From Elusimicrobia bacterium RIFOXYA12_FULL_57_11 (GTDB lineage Bacteria > Elusimicrobiota > Elusimicrobia > Elusimicrobiales > UBA9959), in contig MGVB01000121.1 of the NCBI GenBank assembly GCA_001800275.1, forward strand, positions 1 through 33,706: DNA of 33,706 nt, given 5' to 3'. The notes under the pieces are model-generated. The model saw only the letters and a list, made by a program, of their open reading frames with translations. It did not search any database and was not told the origin of the DNA. Positions within the stretch are counted from its first letter, which is position 1; every line of letters starts with the position of its first letter. Below are positions 1 to 8,647 of the stretch, piece after piece. Position numbers and translations under genes: made by a program.

Positions 1-3000
1 TTCACCGGGTCGGCGGCGGGCTGCCTGTCTGTAATGTAATACTGCCGGGTAGCGTCGGCATTCAGCTCTATAAAGAAGTTATTGTTGGGATCCGAGATCT
101 GCTCGGTGATGGTAGGCACCATGTTGTGGCTTGAAATGGCGATAAAGTAACCGCGGCCCGAGGGCAGCGACATATTTACCGCGCCTGAAGAATCAGTCAC
201 TCCCATGCGTATACCGTTGGGATCCATGCCGCCGGTCTGGTTGAAAGACATTACGGCGACGGCCACACCCTCAAGGCCCAGGTTGGGAACCTTGTTTACC
301 CGTACGGTAAGTTTGGGGTTGGTAGCTGTCATGGTGGACTGCGTGTGTTTGAAATATCCGGCGCCGTTAATGGTGTCGACGGTATAGGTCCCGGGCACAG
401 TATAGCCGCCCGCCACAGCGCCCATCTGCGCCGCGTCCATGGCCACATACACATTCCTTGCCCTGTCGGCGACTATGCCGCCGGCAGTATCTTCATTGTT
501 CCCGGCGCTGTTAAGCACCTGGGACCAGATAAAGTCACCCTCGGTATTGTATTTGCGCACGAAAATGTTCTTGCCCTGGTTCAGGTCATACCTGAACTCG
601 GTTCCGGAGATATAAACGCCGCCCACACCATCCAGTGCCAGGCCATAGGCTTCGTCCGGGTTCTGGTTGGTGGAATTGTAGGTTTTTTCCCACAATGCCC
701 CGCCCGCCAGGTCCTGAGCGTCATACTTAGCCAGGTAAGCGTCCTGTGTACCCATTCCCCCATCCACTGCGCCGGCCAGGTATACGGCAGCATTGTCCGT
801 GTCAACGGCAACGGCGTAGATCTCATCCTCAACCCCGAACTCGGCGGTAAGGTCCGTGCCCTCGTCGTTCAGGGAGCCGTCGAACGTAAAAACTTTAACA
901 AGTCCGTCCGCGTCCGTCCCGTTGAATATTCTTCCAGCGGCATACAGCAAGTCACCCTCAACATCATATGCCACTGCCCGGAAACGTTCCTCTCCGGAAG
1001 ACACATCCGGCAGCTTATAGAGGTCCTGCACCTCCCCGTCAGTGTCGAGAGCGGCCAGGAAAGCGTCGTCGTAAGTATTAGCGTCCGTGTTGTTATAAAA
1101 CTTGCCGGCCACAAAAACATTTGCCGGGCTGACAGCCAGGCCATAGGCGTGATCATTGCCGCCGTCTATGTCGTAAGACCGGGCCCAGTGCATGCGGCCG
1201 GAAACCGCGGAATACTTAATAAGGAGAACGTCTTTGCTGGTAACAGACTCCGGCATGGTGCAGGGGTAGTCGTTGGACATACAATAGTCCGAACCTTTGG
1301 TTCCCGCGGCGTACAAATTGCCTGCGGCGTCCAGCGCCAGGGCGTTTATGACCGGGCTGGAATTGTTATATTCGTCGGAATAATACCTGGTCCAGACCGG
1401 CTGTCCGAGCGGGCTGAACTTGCGCACATAGGCTGTGTTGGAATTCCAGCCCCAAGCGTTGAAAGAACCGGCGGTATAGATATTCCCCGCAGCGTCCCGC
1501 ACCAGCGGGAATCTTTCGCCATGCGCGTTATTCAACACAAAGAGATTGCCGTTGGGATAGCGGTCCATGCGGTCCCAGGTGCCGGGGGTATTGGCCACGG
1601 CTTCGGTAGAACCGCTTAGTTCCGTTACCGCCACCTCGGACGGCTGCTGGTAACCCAGTTTGAAGCGGTAAGTCGGAGAATCAATATTCCTCTGTCCGGG
1701 CACAGGCACCCCGTTGCCGGCTTCAAGGCCGGGCACCAGGCGGCTGACGGGCGAGCCGCTGAAGGCGGGGTAATCAATGAAGAAAGTGTATTGCGCGGCC
1801 GCGGAGTTAAAAACCACACCGGCGGGATCGGTGGTGTAATGCACATAGAAGGTGGTCCCGGCTGCCAGGTCCGTATCGGTCATCAGGGACAGCTGCACCG
1901 AACAGGGTTTATAACCGGTCATCGCGGTAAGGCCGCTGGAGGGCTCGGAGACGCGGGCCACACCGGGCTGGCCTTCTTCGTCAGACCCCCACATGTTAAA
2001 GAGCCCGCTGAGGTAGAAATACCCGTCCGCGCCGGCTTCCACGCCAAAAGCCTGTACGGATTCGTTCATATACGAACCGTCTATTGACTTGCTCCAGTCC
2101 ACCGCCCCGCTCGCCATATCATATTTACGCAGCAGCATATTCCTGTTGCCGTCGGGCGGGTAGGTACGCGTTTCGAAACCGGCCAAATACAGGCTGCCGG
2201 AATTTATTTTAAGCCCGTAAGCCGCCGCGGCCAAACCGTCCGCGGTATGCGTGCTTTCCCAGACAATGGAAGCCAGGTTGGCGGGGTTAAGCTTGGCCAC
2301 CCAGAACTGAGGCAGCGTATTGCTGGATTTCATGCCGGAAGCGTAAAGAAAGGCGCCGTCAACAGCCAGGCCGGTAACCCTGTCTAAGGTTTCAACGTCC
2401 GCTGTGAGGGGAGGGGTGGCGTTCACATAAGCATGGCTGCTTACGATGGTCAGCGAAGAATTCAGTTTCAGCACCACCGCGTCCCTGTCGGGAGCCGTGC
2501 CGTTGGGAGAACTCACATAACCGCCAGCGTACACGTTATTGGAGGCATCTATGGCCAGTGTCCAGATCTCCGCGGGTAAAGCCGAAGCGGGGCCATTGTC
2601 GAAAGTGGCGGAAGAAATGAACGCGCCGGAAGGGCTATACCTGGCCACCAGCATGTCGTCATTCTCACCGCTGCCGGCCTTAACGGAACCCGCGGCATAA
2701 ACATTGCCCCCCAGGTCCAGGGCCAGTGTGGAGAACCTGTCATCGCCGTCCGCTTCAGGGCCGGCTAATATGTTTTCCCACTGCAGCACGCCCGCGCTGT
2801 TAAACTTTGCCACCCACGCGTTGTCGCCGCTTACAGGCCCCTCAAAAGCGGCAGAACCGGCGACATAAATATTGCCGCTGGCGTCCAGCACCACCAGGCT
2901 GGCGTTAAAACGCCCGTTGGTTGAACTGGAATTATGAAAACTGGTCCATTCGGACACGCCCTGGGGATTTACCTTGGAAAGCGCCAGGCCCTGCATCATG

Positions 3001-4682
3001 CCGGTATATCCGGCGGCATGGGCGATATAAGTGTTGCCGCCCGCGTCACGGGCCATGCCCGCTACGGGAACACGCGCGCTGTTGAAAGTGTAGAAACTGT
3101 CCAGGCCGCGGTCCATCACCATCCAGGGGTTGAAAGGCGCATAAGGCACACTGGTGGTCACATTCAGTTCGGTCCAGATAGCGGAGTCGGGACTGGTCCA
3201 GACCTTGAAATAATATGCGGGCCCGGTCACGCCGTTGCCAGCGGCACCTGACTGGCCGGTTACAAAAGTAGGCAGGCCGCCAAGCGTGTGGATACGCGTA
3301 TCACCCGAGGTAACGGACAAGCCGGATTCGGTCACCTGCGCACTGGCGGGGCTCCAGGCTGTGCCGGGAATAGTGGAATACTGTATTTTGTAAGCGGAAA
3401 TATCGGCGGACTCGAAAACCCAGGAAAGATTGACCGAGCCCGTATTCCAGCCGGGGCCAGCAAAAAGCTGCTGCGGCGTGCCGAACTGTTCGGGGGCAAC
3501 GGTAACAAGGCCGTAACTATCGTCAAAGCCGCCGCCCACGGTCACCATGACGCTGCCTACCTCAACGTCATAGCCGACTTCAGAACCCCTGTCCGCAACC
3601 ACCTCGGAAATAAGGGAACCGGAAGGAGAATACTTACCCAGCCACAGATTATCCCCCTGGCCCAGCGTATAGGCCTGCACTTTGCCCGTCACATAAACAT
3701 TACCTACAGAATCCAGCGCCACTCCGTAACCCTTGTCATAGCCGTTGGAGGGGCCGTTCTTGGTTTTCGTATAGATCAGGTTACCGGATGGGTCGTATTT
3801 ACCCAGCCAGACATCGTTGCCGGTATTCTGGCCCTGGTAAAAGCCTACAACGTAAATGTTGCCGACGGCGTCGGTTTTAACGGCATGAGCCTCGTCCTGG
3901 CCCCAGTACTGATGGTTTTCGGCAGGAGTATAGGTACTGGCCCAGACCTGGGACAGGTTGGACTTATTGAATTTGCCCAGCCAGATCTCGTTACCGTAAC
4001 CGGTTTCCTCGTTCATGGTTCCGGAAACGACAAGGTGCGTTAAGGAGGATAACGCTATGGCATAGCCTGAACTATAGGAACCGCCGCTCACATTAACCTT
4101 GGAAACAGCACAACTCCCGGCCGGGAATTTCATTACAGCTATCTGGTTGCCGGTGGTACCGGCCACATAGGCGCCGGCGGCATCGGCCACAATGTCGTAA
4201 GCGTTATTGCCGTTGCCGGAATCATAAGAGCAGGACGAAACCTGCACACCGGTAGCGGGATTATATTTTGCCACCAATATTTTATTTATTTGGGAATCCA
4301 TCATCCTGCCCAGCACATACAGGCTGCCCACTCCGTCCAGGGCCACACCGCGGCCATAAGCGTCGCCGGTACCCGTAAATGTGCTGGTCCATATCTCAAT
4401 GCCGGACACTGGATTCATTTTCCTTATATATATCACGTTCTGGGAACCATTATAAAAAGTTCCCGCCATGTAAATATTGCCGTCCGCGTCTTTGGCGATA
4501 TTGTTTTCCATATCCCATTCATAGTTCTGCCAGGTTCCATTGCCGCTGGTAAGGTAAACAGTGGCGCCGTTGGCAACCGGCTGCGTGGAGATACCCCCCG
4601 GCACCTGGGCGCTGGCTTGCGCGGCGCACAGCGCTATCGCCAGCACCGCCAGATTTAAAATGAGTTTTTTAGTTTTAAACAT
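1..4682 (-). CDS. Giant secreted SBBP beta-propeller / Fn3-like repeat protein (3' end outside window)
   Basis: The minus-strand frame starts at an ATG at 4682 and reads to the window edge in the stretches I translated (about 1,560 residues), so the C-terminus is missing. AGGAG lies at 4688-4692. A signal peptide ends near residue 25 (ASA, then QVPGG). The body carries many copies of a D-x-x-G-N-x-Y-x-A-G motif (DADGNIYMAG, DSVGNVYVTG, DASGNIYVAG, DAAGNLYAAG), the hallmark of SBBP-type beta-propeller repeats. Three propeller blocks (about residues 50-390, 520-910 and 1040-1415) are separated by two Fn3-like spacers (about 395-515 and 912-1037), the first with wording such as AYKIQYSTIPGTAW. 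The last visible part (from about 1417) looks like an Ig-like or carboxypeptidase-regulatory-like domain. It is probably a surface or secreted binding protein; its ligand is unknown. It is the last visible gene of a module with the barrel and FecR genes. Confidence 0.85.
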   Translation of the reverse strand, partial: MFKTKKLILNLAVLAIALCAAQASAQVPGGISTQPVANGATVYLTSGNGTWQNYEWDMENNIAKDADGNIYMAGTFYNGSQNVIYIRKMNPVSGIEIWTSTFTGTGDAYGRGVALDGVGSLYVLGRMMDSQINKILVAKYNPATGVQVSSCSYDSGNGNNAYDIVADAAGAYVAGTTGNQIAVMKFPAGSCAVSKVNVSGGSYSSGYAIALSSLTHLVVSGTMNEETGYGNEIWLGKFNKSNLSQVWASTYTPAENHQYWGQDEAHAVKTDAVGNIYVVGFYQGQNTGNDVWLGKYDPSGNLIYTKTKNGPSNGYDKGYGVALDSVGNVYVTGKVQAYTLGQGDNLWLGKYSPSGSLISEVVADRGSEVGYDVEVGSVMVTVGGGFDDSYGLVTVAPEQFGTPQQLFAGPGWNTGSVNLSWVFESADISAYKIQYSTIPGTAWSPASAQVTESGLSVTSGDTRIHTLGGLPTFVTGQSGAAGNGVTGPAYYFKVWTSPDSAIWTELNVTTSVPYAPFNPWMVMDRGLDSFYTFNSARVPVAGMARDAGGNTYIAHAAGYTGMMQGLALSKVNPQGVSEWTSFHNSSSTNGRFNASLVVLDASGNIYVAGSAAFEGPVSGDNAWVAKFNSAGVLQWENILAGPEADGDDRFSTLALDLGGNVYAAGSVKAGSGENDDMLVARYSPSGAFISSATFDNGPASALPAEIWTLAIDASNNVYAGGYVSSPNGTAPDRDAVVLKLNSSLTIVSSHAYVNATPPLTADVETLDRVTGLAVDGAFLYASGMKSSNTLPQFWVAKLNPANLASIVWESTHTADGLAAAAYGLKINSGSLYLAGFETRTYPPDGNRNMLLRKYDMASGAVDWSKSIDGSYMNESVQAFGVEAGADGYFYLSGLFNMWGSDEEGQPGVARVSEPSSGLTAMTGYKPCSVQLSLMTDTDLAAGTTFYVHYTTDPAGVVFNSAAAQYTFFIDYPAFSGSPVSRLVPGLEAGNGVPVPGQRNIDSPTYRFKLGYQQPSEVAVTELSGSTEAVANTPGTWDRMDRYPNGNLFVLNNAHGERFPLVRDAAGNIYTAGSFNAWGWNSNTAYVRKFSPLGQPVWTRYYSDEYNNSSPVINALALDAAGNLYAAGTKGSDYCMSNDYPCTMPESVTSKDVLLIKYSAVSGRMHWARSYDIDGGNDHAYGLAVSPANVFVAGKFYNNTDANTYDDAFLAALDTDGEVQDLYKLPDVSSGEERFRAVAYDVEGDLLYAAGRIFNGTDADGLVKVFTFDGSLNDEGTDLTAEFGVEDEIYAVAVDTDNAAVYLAGAVDGGMGTQDAYLAKYDAQDLAGGALWEKTYNSTNQNPDEAYGLALDGVGGVYISGTEFRYDLNQGKNIFVRKYNTEGDFIWSQVLNSAGNNEDTAGGIVADRARNVYVAMDAAQMGAVAGGYTVPGTYTVDTINGAGYFKHTQSTMTATNPKLTVRVNKVPNLGLEGVAVAVMSFNQTGGMDPNGIRMGVTDSSGAVNMSLPSGRGYFIAISSHNMVPTITEQISDPNNNFFIELNADATRQYYITDRQPAADPV

Positions 4683-4701
4683 AAGTTCTCCTGGGAAACG
4701 C

Positions 4702-4724
4702 GGCTGTGCGGCAAACCGCCAGCC
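4702..4724 (-). promoter_or_regulatory. Leader hairpin upstream of the giant propeller gene
   Basis: In the 91-nt gap between the barrel gene and the giant gene, the minus strand can form a 9-bp stem (GGCTG+GCGG pairing with CCGC+CAGCC, one bulged A, TTTG loop). It ends about 9 nt before the AGGAG ribosome-binding site. No U-run follows it in the direction of transcription, so it is not a standard terminator. It may protect or process mRNA, or modulate translation of the distal gene; this is inference. Confidence 0.45.
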
Positions 4725-4773
4725 AAAAACTAATTACTGTATTCTCCCTCACACTACCGCCGGCATCACTGCT

Positions 4774-6009
4774 TTAAAATTCCCATTCCAGCCCCAGCAG
4801 GTAAGTGCTGGCCCTGTAGTTATACCTGTAGTTCTCCTCGTAGCGCATATTGGAGGTTGAAACCTGGTAGTTATACGCCGCGCGCGCGAAAAAACGGTTA
4901 AAGACCGGATACCGGGCCGTTATGGAGGTAAGCCAGAAAGTCTGGTTTATTTCGGAATCGGCGTAAGTGCCGGTAACGCCCTGTTTCAGGCGCCCCAGGT
5001 AATATACCCGGCGCCAATCCAGCGCAAAACCGAACTGCGCGCCGTTCTTCAGCGCCAGGTTCATGGCGGGGCTTACGGCTATGTCCACATAGCTGTAGTA
5101 ATCCTCCATGTATTCGCTCTGCACGGAATCGTAAGAGCCCTGGTTGGAACTCAGCCAGCCCACGCGCACGCCGGCGCTCAGGTAAAGCGGCTTCAGGACG
5201 CGGTTAGCCTTAAGACTCAAGTTCTGCATTATGTCGGCGCGCTTGTCGCTCTTGAAAGGCGATTGCCCCGTAACGGGCCTGGCGGCAATAGCCTGGTCCG
5301 CGTAACTGCGGTAGGTAAGGTCGTAGCCGGCCTTCATATTAAGCGGCTCGGGAAACCAGGCATAAGTAAAACCCAGCCGGTGACTGGTATTATCCATAGG
5401 GTCCGTGCCGGAATTGGTGGACAACTGGTTAAAAGTGTCGGTATCGTTGAAGACGGACTGGGACTGGGACAACAGCGTGCTGTAGTTGGGATAAGCCACC
5501 TTGTAAAAATCATAGGATTCGGTAAAGGTGCCGTGCGGTCGCTCCTGCTCCGCGTCGATACCCACCGAGAGCGTAGTGTAATCAAAAAGACCGTCGTTCC
5601 ATTTTTCGTCCTTGGTTTCCTTTATAAGGGCCTTGGAATAGGAAATGCGTGGTTTATACTTATTGAACTCATCCGTATACACATATTTCAGCGAGAAAGT
5701 GTGGGTCTGGCGCTGACGGGTGAGCACACCGCCGCCGGCTAGTTCCTGTATATCCTGCGTACCTGAATAGTTGCCGGAGTAAATCGGTATCAGGTCGTGG
5801 TTCTCACCCAGCTTCATGGCCGGGGAGAAAAAAGCGTCGAACCGGCCCTGGAAAGAGGCCGCGTCGGAATCCAGGTAATACTTCCCGCCCAGCAGTGAGA
5901 TATCAGCCACCGGGGTAATTTTTATTCCGGCGTTAAGGAGAGTGAAAGGGCACAAGGCCAGGCCCGCGGCTACGCACAGTTCAAAGAAGTGATTGTTTAT
6001 TTTTAACAT
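4774..6009 (-). CDS. Outer-membrane beta-barrel protein, function unknown
   Basis: The product is 411 residues. It starts with a signal peptide (about residues 1-27, hydrophobic core CVAAGLALCPFTLL). The rest alternates polar and aromatic residues, is rich in Tyr, Phe, Ser and Asp, and has no long hydrophobic helix. It ends in LLGLEWEF; a terminal Phe is the usual signal recognised by the outer-membrane assembly machinery. I do not recognise a named family. It lies 11 nt downstream of the FecR-domain gene and 91 nt upstream of the giant propeller gene, so all three are probably co-transcribed. An inferred role is a pore or anchor for the propeller protein. A conserved barrel protein of unrelated function is equally possible. 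Confidence 0.8.
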   Translation of the reverse strand: MLKINNHFFELCVAAGLALCPFTLLNAGIKITPVADISLLGGKYYLDSDAASFQGRFDAFFSPAMKLGENHDLIPIYSGNYSGTQDIQELAGGGVLTRQRQTHTFSLKYVYTDEFNKYKPRISYSKALIKETKDEKWNDGLFDYTTLSVGIDAEQERPHGTFTESYDFYKVAYPNYSTLLSQSQSVFNDTDTFNQLSTNSGTDPMDNTSHRLGFTYAWFPEPLNMKAGYDLTYRSYADQAIAARPVTGQSPFKSDKRADIMQNLSLKANRVLKPLYLSAGVRVGWLSSNQGSYDSVQSEYMEDYYSYVDIAVSPAMNLALKNGAQFGFALDWRRVYYLGRLKQGVTGTYADSEINQTFWLTSITARYPVFNRFFARAAYNYQVSTSNMRYEENYRYNYRASTYLLGLEWEF

Positions 6010-6020
6010 ACGCTGATTTC

Positions 6021-7472
6021 CTAATTAAACCGCAGCAGGCCTGCGTCTTTAAGCATCTTGGCGGAATAGATCACATTTATGGAGCGGCCGTCAAAAAGGT
6101 TGCTGGTATAAACGCGCTCAAAGTTAAGGCGGTCCGTTATCTGGTCCACTGTTTCCCCCCCGGACAGGCCCGCCCCGAAATCACCGGTGGAAAGGATCTT
6201 GCCGTCGTCGAACAGCACATAGTCCGAAGCTGCTATCCAGGTGCCGTCCGAATAATCATTCCTCAGGTAAGTATGAAAAACGTCCGAACCGGAAGGGGAT
6301 GACTGGGGGGCTCCGGTAGGCGCCGAGCCGCCAAGGTAAGAGATCGCGCTGCATTGGTTAAGCGGCACATTATAATCGGTTTTGGCCCACAACAGCCTGC
6401 CAAGCCCGCCGCCTTCCAAGGCCTGGTCCGGCCCTGCGGCATAAAAGGAATAGCTCCCGAAAACCAGGTTGCGGCGCGGGTCGGTGAAACTGCCGTTATA
6501 GACCATGGTACCCCCTGAAGCGTCCTCGGTAACCTTGTCGGTGGTGTTGCTCATAACGCTGTTCATGTCCGTAAGGTACCACTCCGGGGCGGAGGAACCG
6601 GGGGAAGAAATCATATTGGCGGTAGCCAATGAAAGATCCGAGGGCAGGGCGGCGTTGAAAGTGAACAGTATCTTGCCGAAGTCGAAGCGGCTGGCGCGGG
6701 TATTAAGCACCACGTATTTAAACTGGTTGGCGGCGGGCCGTATAGTATATTCCTCCATACGCACCCTGTTGCCGAAAGCGTCTATGGCCACCTTGCGGTT
6801 CTGGTACTCGGCCGACTGCATCTCCTCCTGTGCCCTGGCCAGTACGTCCTCTTTGGAAATTTCCCCGTAGATCTCGGCCCGGGCCGCCTGCCTTGCGTCA
6901 CCCAGCGTAGCATTCATGTCGCCGGGCTCGTTGGGGTTGGAGCCGGGGTCTTTCATTTTCCCGCCGTTGGGGATATCGGAGAACTGGCCTTCCCGCACCA
7001 ACCCGGTATTCCCTTTGGAATCGCCGGCAAGCACGCTGCCCTCGTAAACTTCCACGCGGCTGTTGCCGTCCGCATCCGCCGACACCATAAAATCCGTACC
7101 GCGTACGGCACAGACCGCGGAAGGGGTGCGCACTTCGAATTTTTTTGAAAATTTCTTCACCCAGGAACGGACCCGGCCGAAATAGAGCCCCAGCGACACC
7201 GCATCCTTATTCTCCGCCGACAGCTTGAAAGCGGAAACGGGGGCCAGTTTCACCCGCGAACCGTCATCCATGAAAATCTCCGCCGTGGAAGCCCTGGCGG
7301 TGCGCAGTTCGTCGCCCGCGGCCAGGGGCACGTTGTCGTTGCCCGCCAGCAGCCGCCAATCGGTGGCCCCGCTTTGCTTAAGCTCCACTTCCCCGCGCCG
7401 TTGCGCTATATAAGCCGCCTCCGAAAACTGGTAGATGAACATAAAACCGGTTAAAAGAATAAGGTGTTTCAT
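6021..7472 (-). CDS. Exported FecR-domain protein
   Basis: The product is 483 residues when started at the ATG at 7470-7472, which has AAGGAG six nt upstream and begins a clear signal peptide (MKHLILLTGFMFIYQFSEAA). The frame stays open up to 7598, but a good promoter lies inside that extension, so the longer start is rejected. Residues about 55-150 form a FecR domain, with the typical core KKFEVRTPSAVCAVRGTDF followed by VEVYEGSVLAG. The remainder (about 200-483) is unrecognised and Gly/Ser/Asp-rich. Classical FecR proteins are anti-sigma regulators in the inner membrane. This one is fully exported, lacks a cytoplasmic N-terminus and has no sigma-factor gene beside it, so a structural or envelope role is more likely. 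It is the first gene of the surface module. Confidence 0.85.
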   Translation of the reverse strand: MKHLILLTGFMFIYQFSEAAYIAQRRGEVELKQSGATDWRLLAGNDNVPLAAGDELRTARASTAEIFMDDGSRVKLAPVSAFKLSAENKDAVSLGLYFGRVRSWVKKFSKKFEVRTPSAVCAVRGTDFMVSADADGNSRVEVYEGSVLAGDSKGNTGLVREGQFSDIPNGGKMKDPGSNPNEPGDMNATLGDARQAARAEIYGEISKEDVLARAQEEMQSAEYQNRKVAIDAFGNRVRMEEYTIRPAANQFKYVVLNTRASRFDFGKILFTFNAALPSDLSLATANMISSPGSSAPEWYLTDMNSVMSNTTDKVTEDASGGTMVYNGSFTDPRRNLVFGSYSFYAAGPDQALEGGGLGRLLWAKTDYNVPLNQCSAISYLGGSAPTGAPQSSPSGSDVFHTYLRNDYSDGTWIAASDYVLFDDGKILSTGDFGAGLSGGETVDQITDRLNFERVYTSNLFDGRSINVIYSAKMLKDAGLLRFN

Positions 7473-7511
7473 GCGGCGCTCCTTGAACGGCGTTCTGTCA
7501 GGAAAATAAAA

Positions 7512-7541
7512 TATAAATTTTGCGCAAACCCCACTTGTCAA
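7512..7541 (-). promoter_or_regulatory. Candidate sigma70-type promoter for the FecR/barrel/propeller module
   Basis: On the minus strand a perfect TTGACA (plus-strand 7536-7541) is followed after 18 nt by TTTATA (7512-7517). The region is AT-rich compared with its surroundings. Transcription would start near 7505, about 33 nt before the FecR start codon. The position supports the start at 7472. Confidence 0.6.
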
Positions 7542-7651
7542 ATTATAGGTTACCCCCTCCGGCAGTGTCAATGTTAAATACTGTGACTTTAGGCACATAA
7601 GGCAGTATTACCCTCTAATTGGCCTTGCTTAAGCCGGGGCAATCGCGTAAA

Positions 7652-7660
7652 TGCTAGAAT
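7652..7660 (+). promoter_or_regulatory. Candidate extended -10 promoter for the prenyl synthase/menA pair
   Basis: TGCTAGAAT matches an extended -10 element (TGnTATAAT) with one mismatch; no convincing -35 lies upstream. The predicted start of transcription, near 7667, is only about 6-12 nt before the two possible ATG codons (7673 and 7679), leaving almost no leader. Confidence 0.45.
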
Positions 7661-7672
7661 ATTTCCCGGATA

Positions 7673-8644
7673 ATGATTATGGCAAAAACAGCTCGGAATA
7701 TTGAAAGTTCCATGCTTGCGGTCAGGGACGGCGTTAACGCGGCCCTGGACGGCATAGACCGGGAAATTTTTAATTTCTCCCTGTTCCCGGCTGCCTTCAT
7801 AGGCAAAGCGGTCCGGGCGCGCTTCACCCTGCTTTTGGCCCGCGCCCTCAGCCTGGATGCCCGCCAGGGGGTGAAACTGGCCGTAGCGGCCGAACTGGCG
7901 CATACCGCCTCCCTTTTGCACGACGATTGCATCGATATGGCGCGCTGCCGCCGTGGGCACCCCACGCTAAACGCCAGGCTGGGAGTAAACGCAGCCATCC
8001 TGGTAGGGGACCTGGTGATAGCGCTGGCTTTCGACCTGGCCGCCACGATCTCCCCGGACCTCGGCAGGGAACTGGTGCTGGCGGTAAAACACATGACGGA
8101 AGGCGCCCTGCTGGAAGAGAATATGCGGGGCAGCAAAATTTCAGCCGACACCGCCGCCCGCATAGTAACACTGAAAACCGGCGCTTTGTTCCGCTGGTGC
8201 GCGCTGGCAGCGGCAAGTCTGGCCGGCCGCAGGGAACTGCTTGAGCCCTGCGCCAACATAGGCTCACAGACCGGCTGCGCGTTCCAGGTAACGGACGACG
8301 CTCTTGACTTCGACGGGGACCCGGGGCAATGCGGCAAAGAGGTCCTGAAAGACATCTCGGCAGGCAAATTCACTCTGCCGCTGATACTTGCAATGAACGA
8401 CCCGGCGGCCGGCCCGCGGGCAGCGGCGCTGGCAGCTGAACTGGCCAAAGGCCCCACGGCCGACCTGGCTCCCGCCCTTGCGTTGGCGGCCCTGGTAAAG
8501 GAAGGCGGATTCACCACGGCGGCGAGAAATTCCGCCCTGGAGCGGATAAAAACCTTAACTCCGCTTATAGACGCACTGCCGGACCGGGATGGCGCGCTGG
8601 AACTTAAGGGCTTTTTGCTGGCGCTGGTAAAGCGCACGCGCTGA
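7673..8644 (+). CDS. Polyprenyl diphosphate synthase (trans-isoprenyl diphosphate synthase)
   Basis: The product is 323 residues. It carries both Asp-rich motifs of the trans-prenyltransferase family: LLHDDCID near residues 84-88 (first DDxxD, with the preceding His) and VTDDALD near 207-212 (second DDxxD). These bind the Mg-pyrophosphate of the allylic substrate and extend it with isopentenyl diphosphate. The length fits hepta- to decaprenyl synthases. Chain length cannot be read safely from the sequence. Three nt separate it from a MenA-type prenyltransferase, so it most likely makes the menaquinone side chain. Two ATG codons (7673, 7679) are possible; neither has a strong ribosome-binding site. 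The N-terminus is somewhat divergent. Confidence 0.9.
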   Translation: MIMAKTARNIESSMLAVRDGVNAALDGIDREIFNFSLFPAAFIGKAVRARFTLLLARALSLDARQGVKLAVAAELAHTASLLHDDCIDMARCRRGHPTLNARLGVNAAILVGDLVIALAFDLAATISPDLGRELVLAVKHMTEGALLEENMRGSKISADTAARIVTLKTGALFRWCALAAASLAGRRELLEPCANIGSQTGCAFQVTDDALDFDGDPGQCGKEVLKDISAGKFTLPLILAMNDPAAGPRAAALAAELAKGPTADLAPALALAALVKEGGFTTAARNSALERIKTLTPLIDALPDRDGALELKGFLLALVKRTR

Positions 8645-8647
8645 ACC

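Noticed and set aside
345-1619. Plus-strand open frame of 424 codons opposite the giant propeller gene
   Set aside because: It is antisense to a gene with a signal peptide, repeats and a good ribosome-binding site. It has no recognisable domain, and its length follows from codon bias and internal repeats.
7473-7598. Longer N-terminus for the FecR-domain protein
   Set aside because: The extension would span the TTGACA/TTTATA promoter and hide the signal peptide; the ATG at 7472 has AAGGAG at good spacing.
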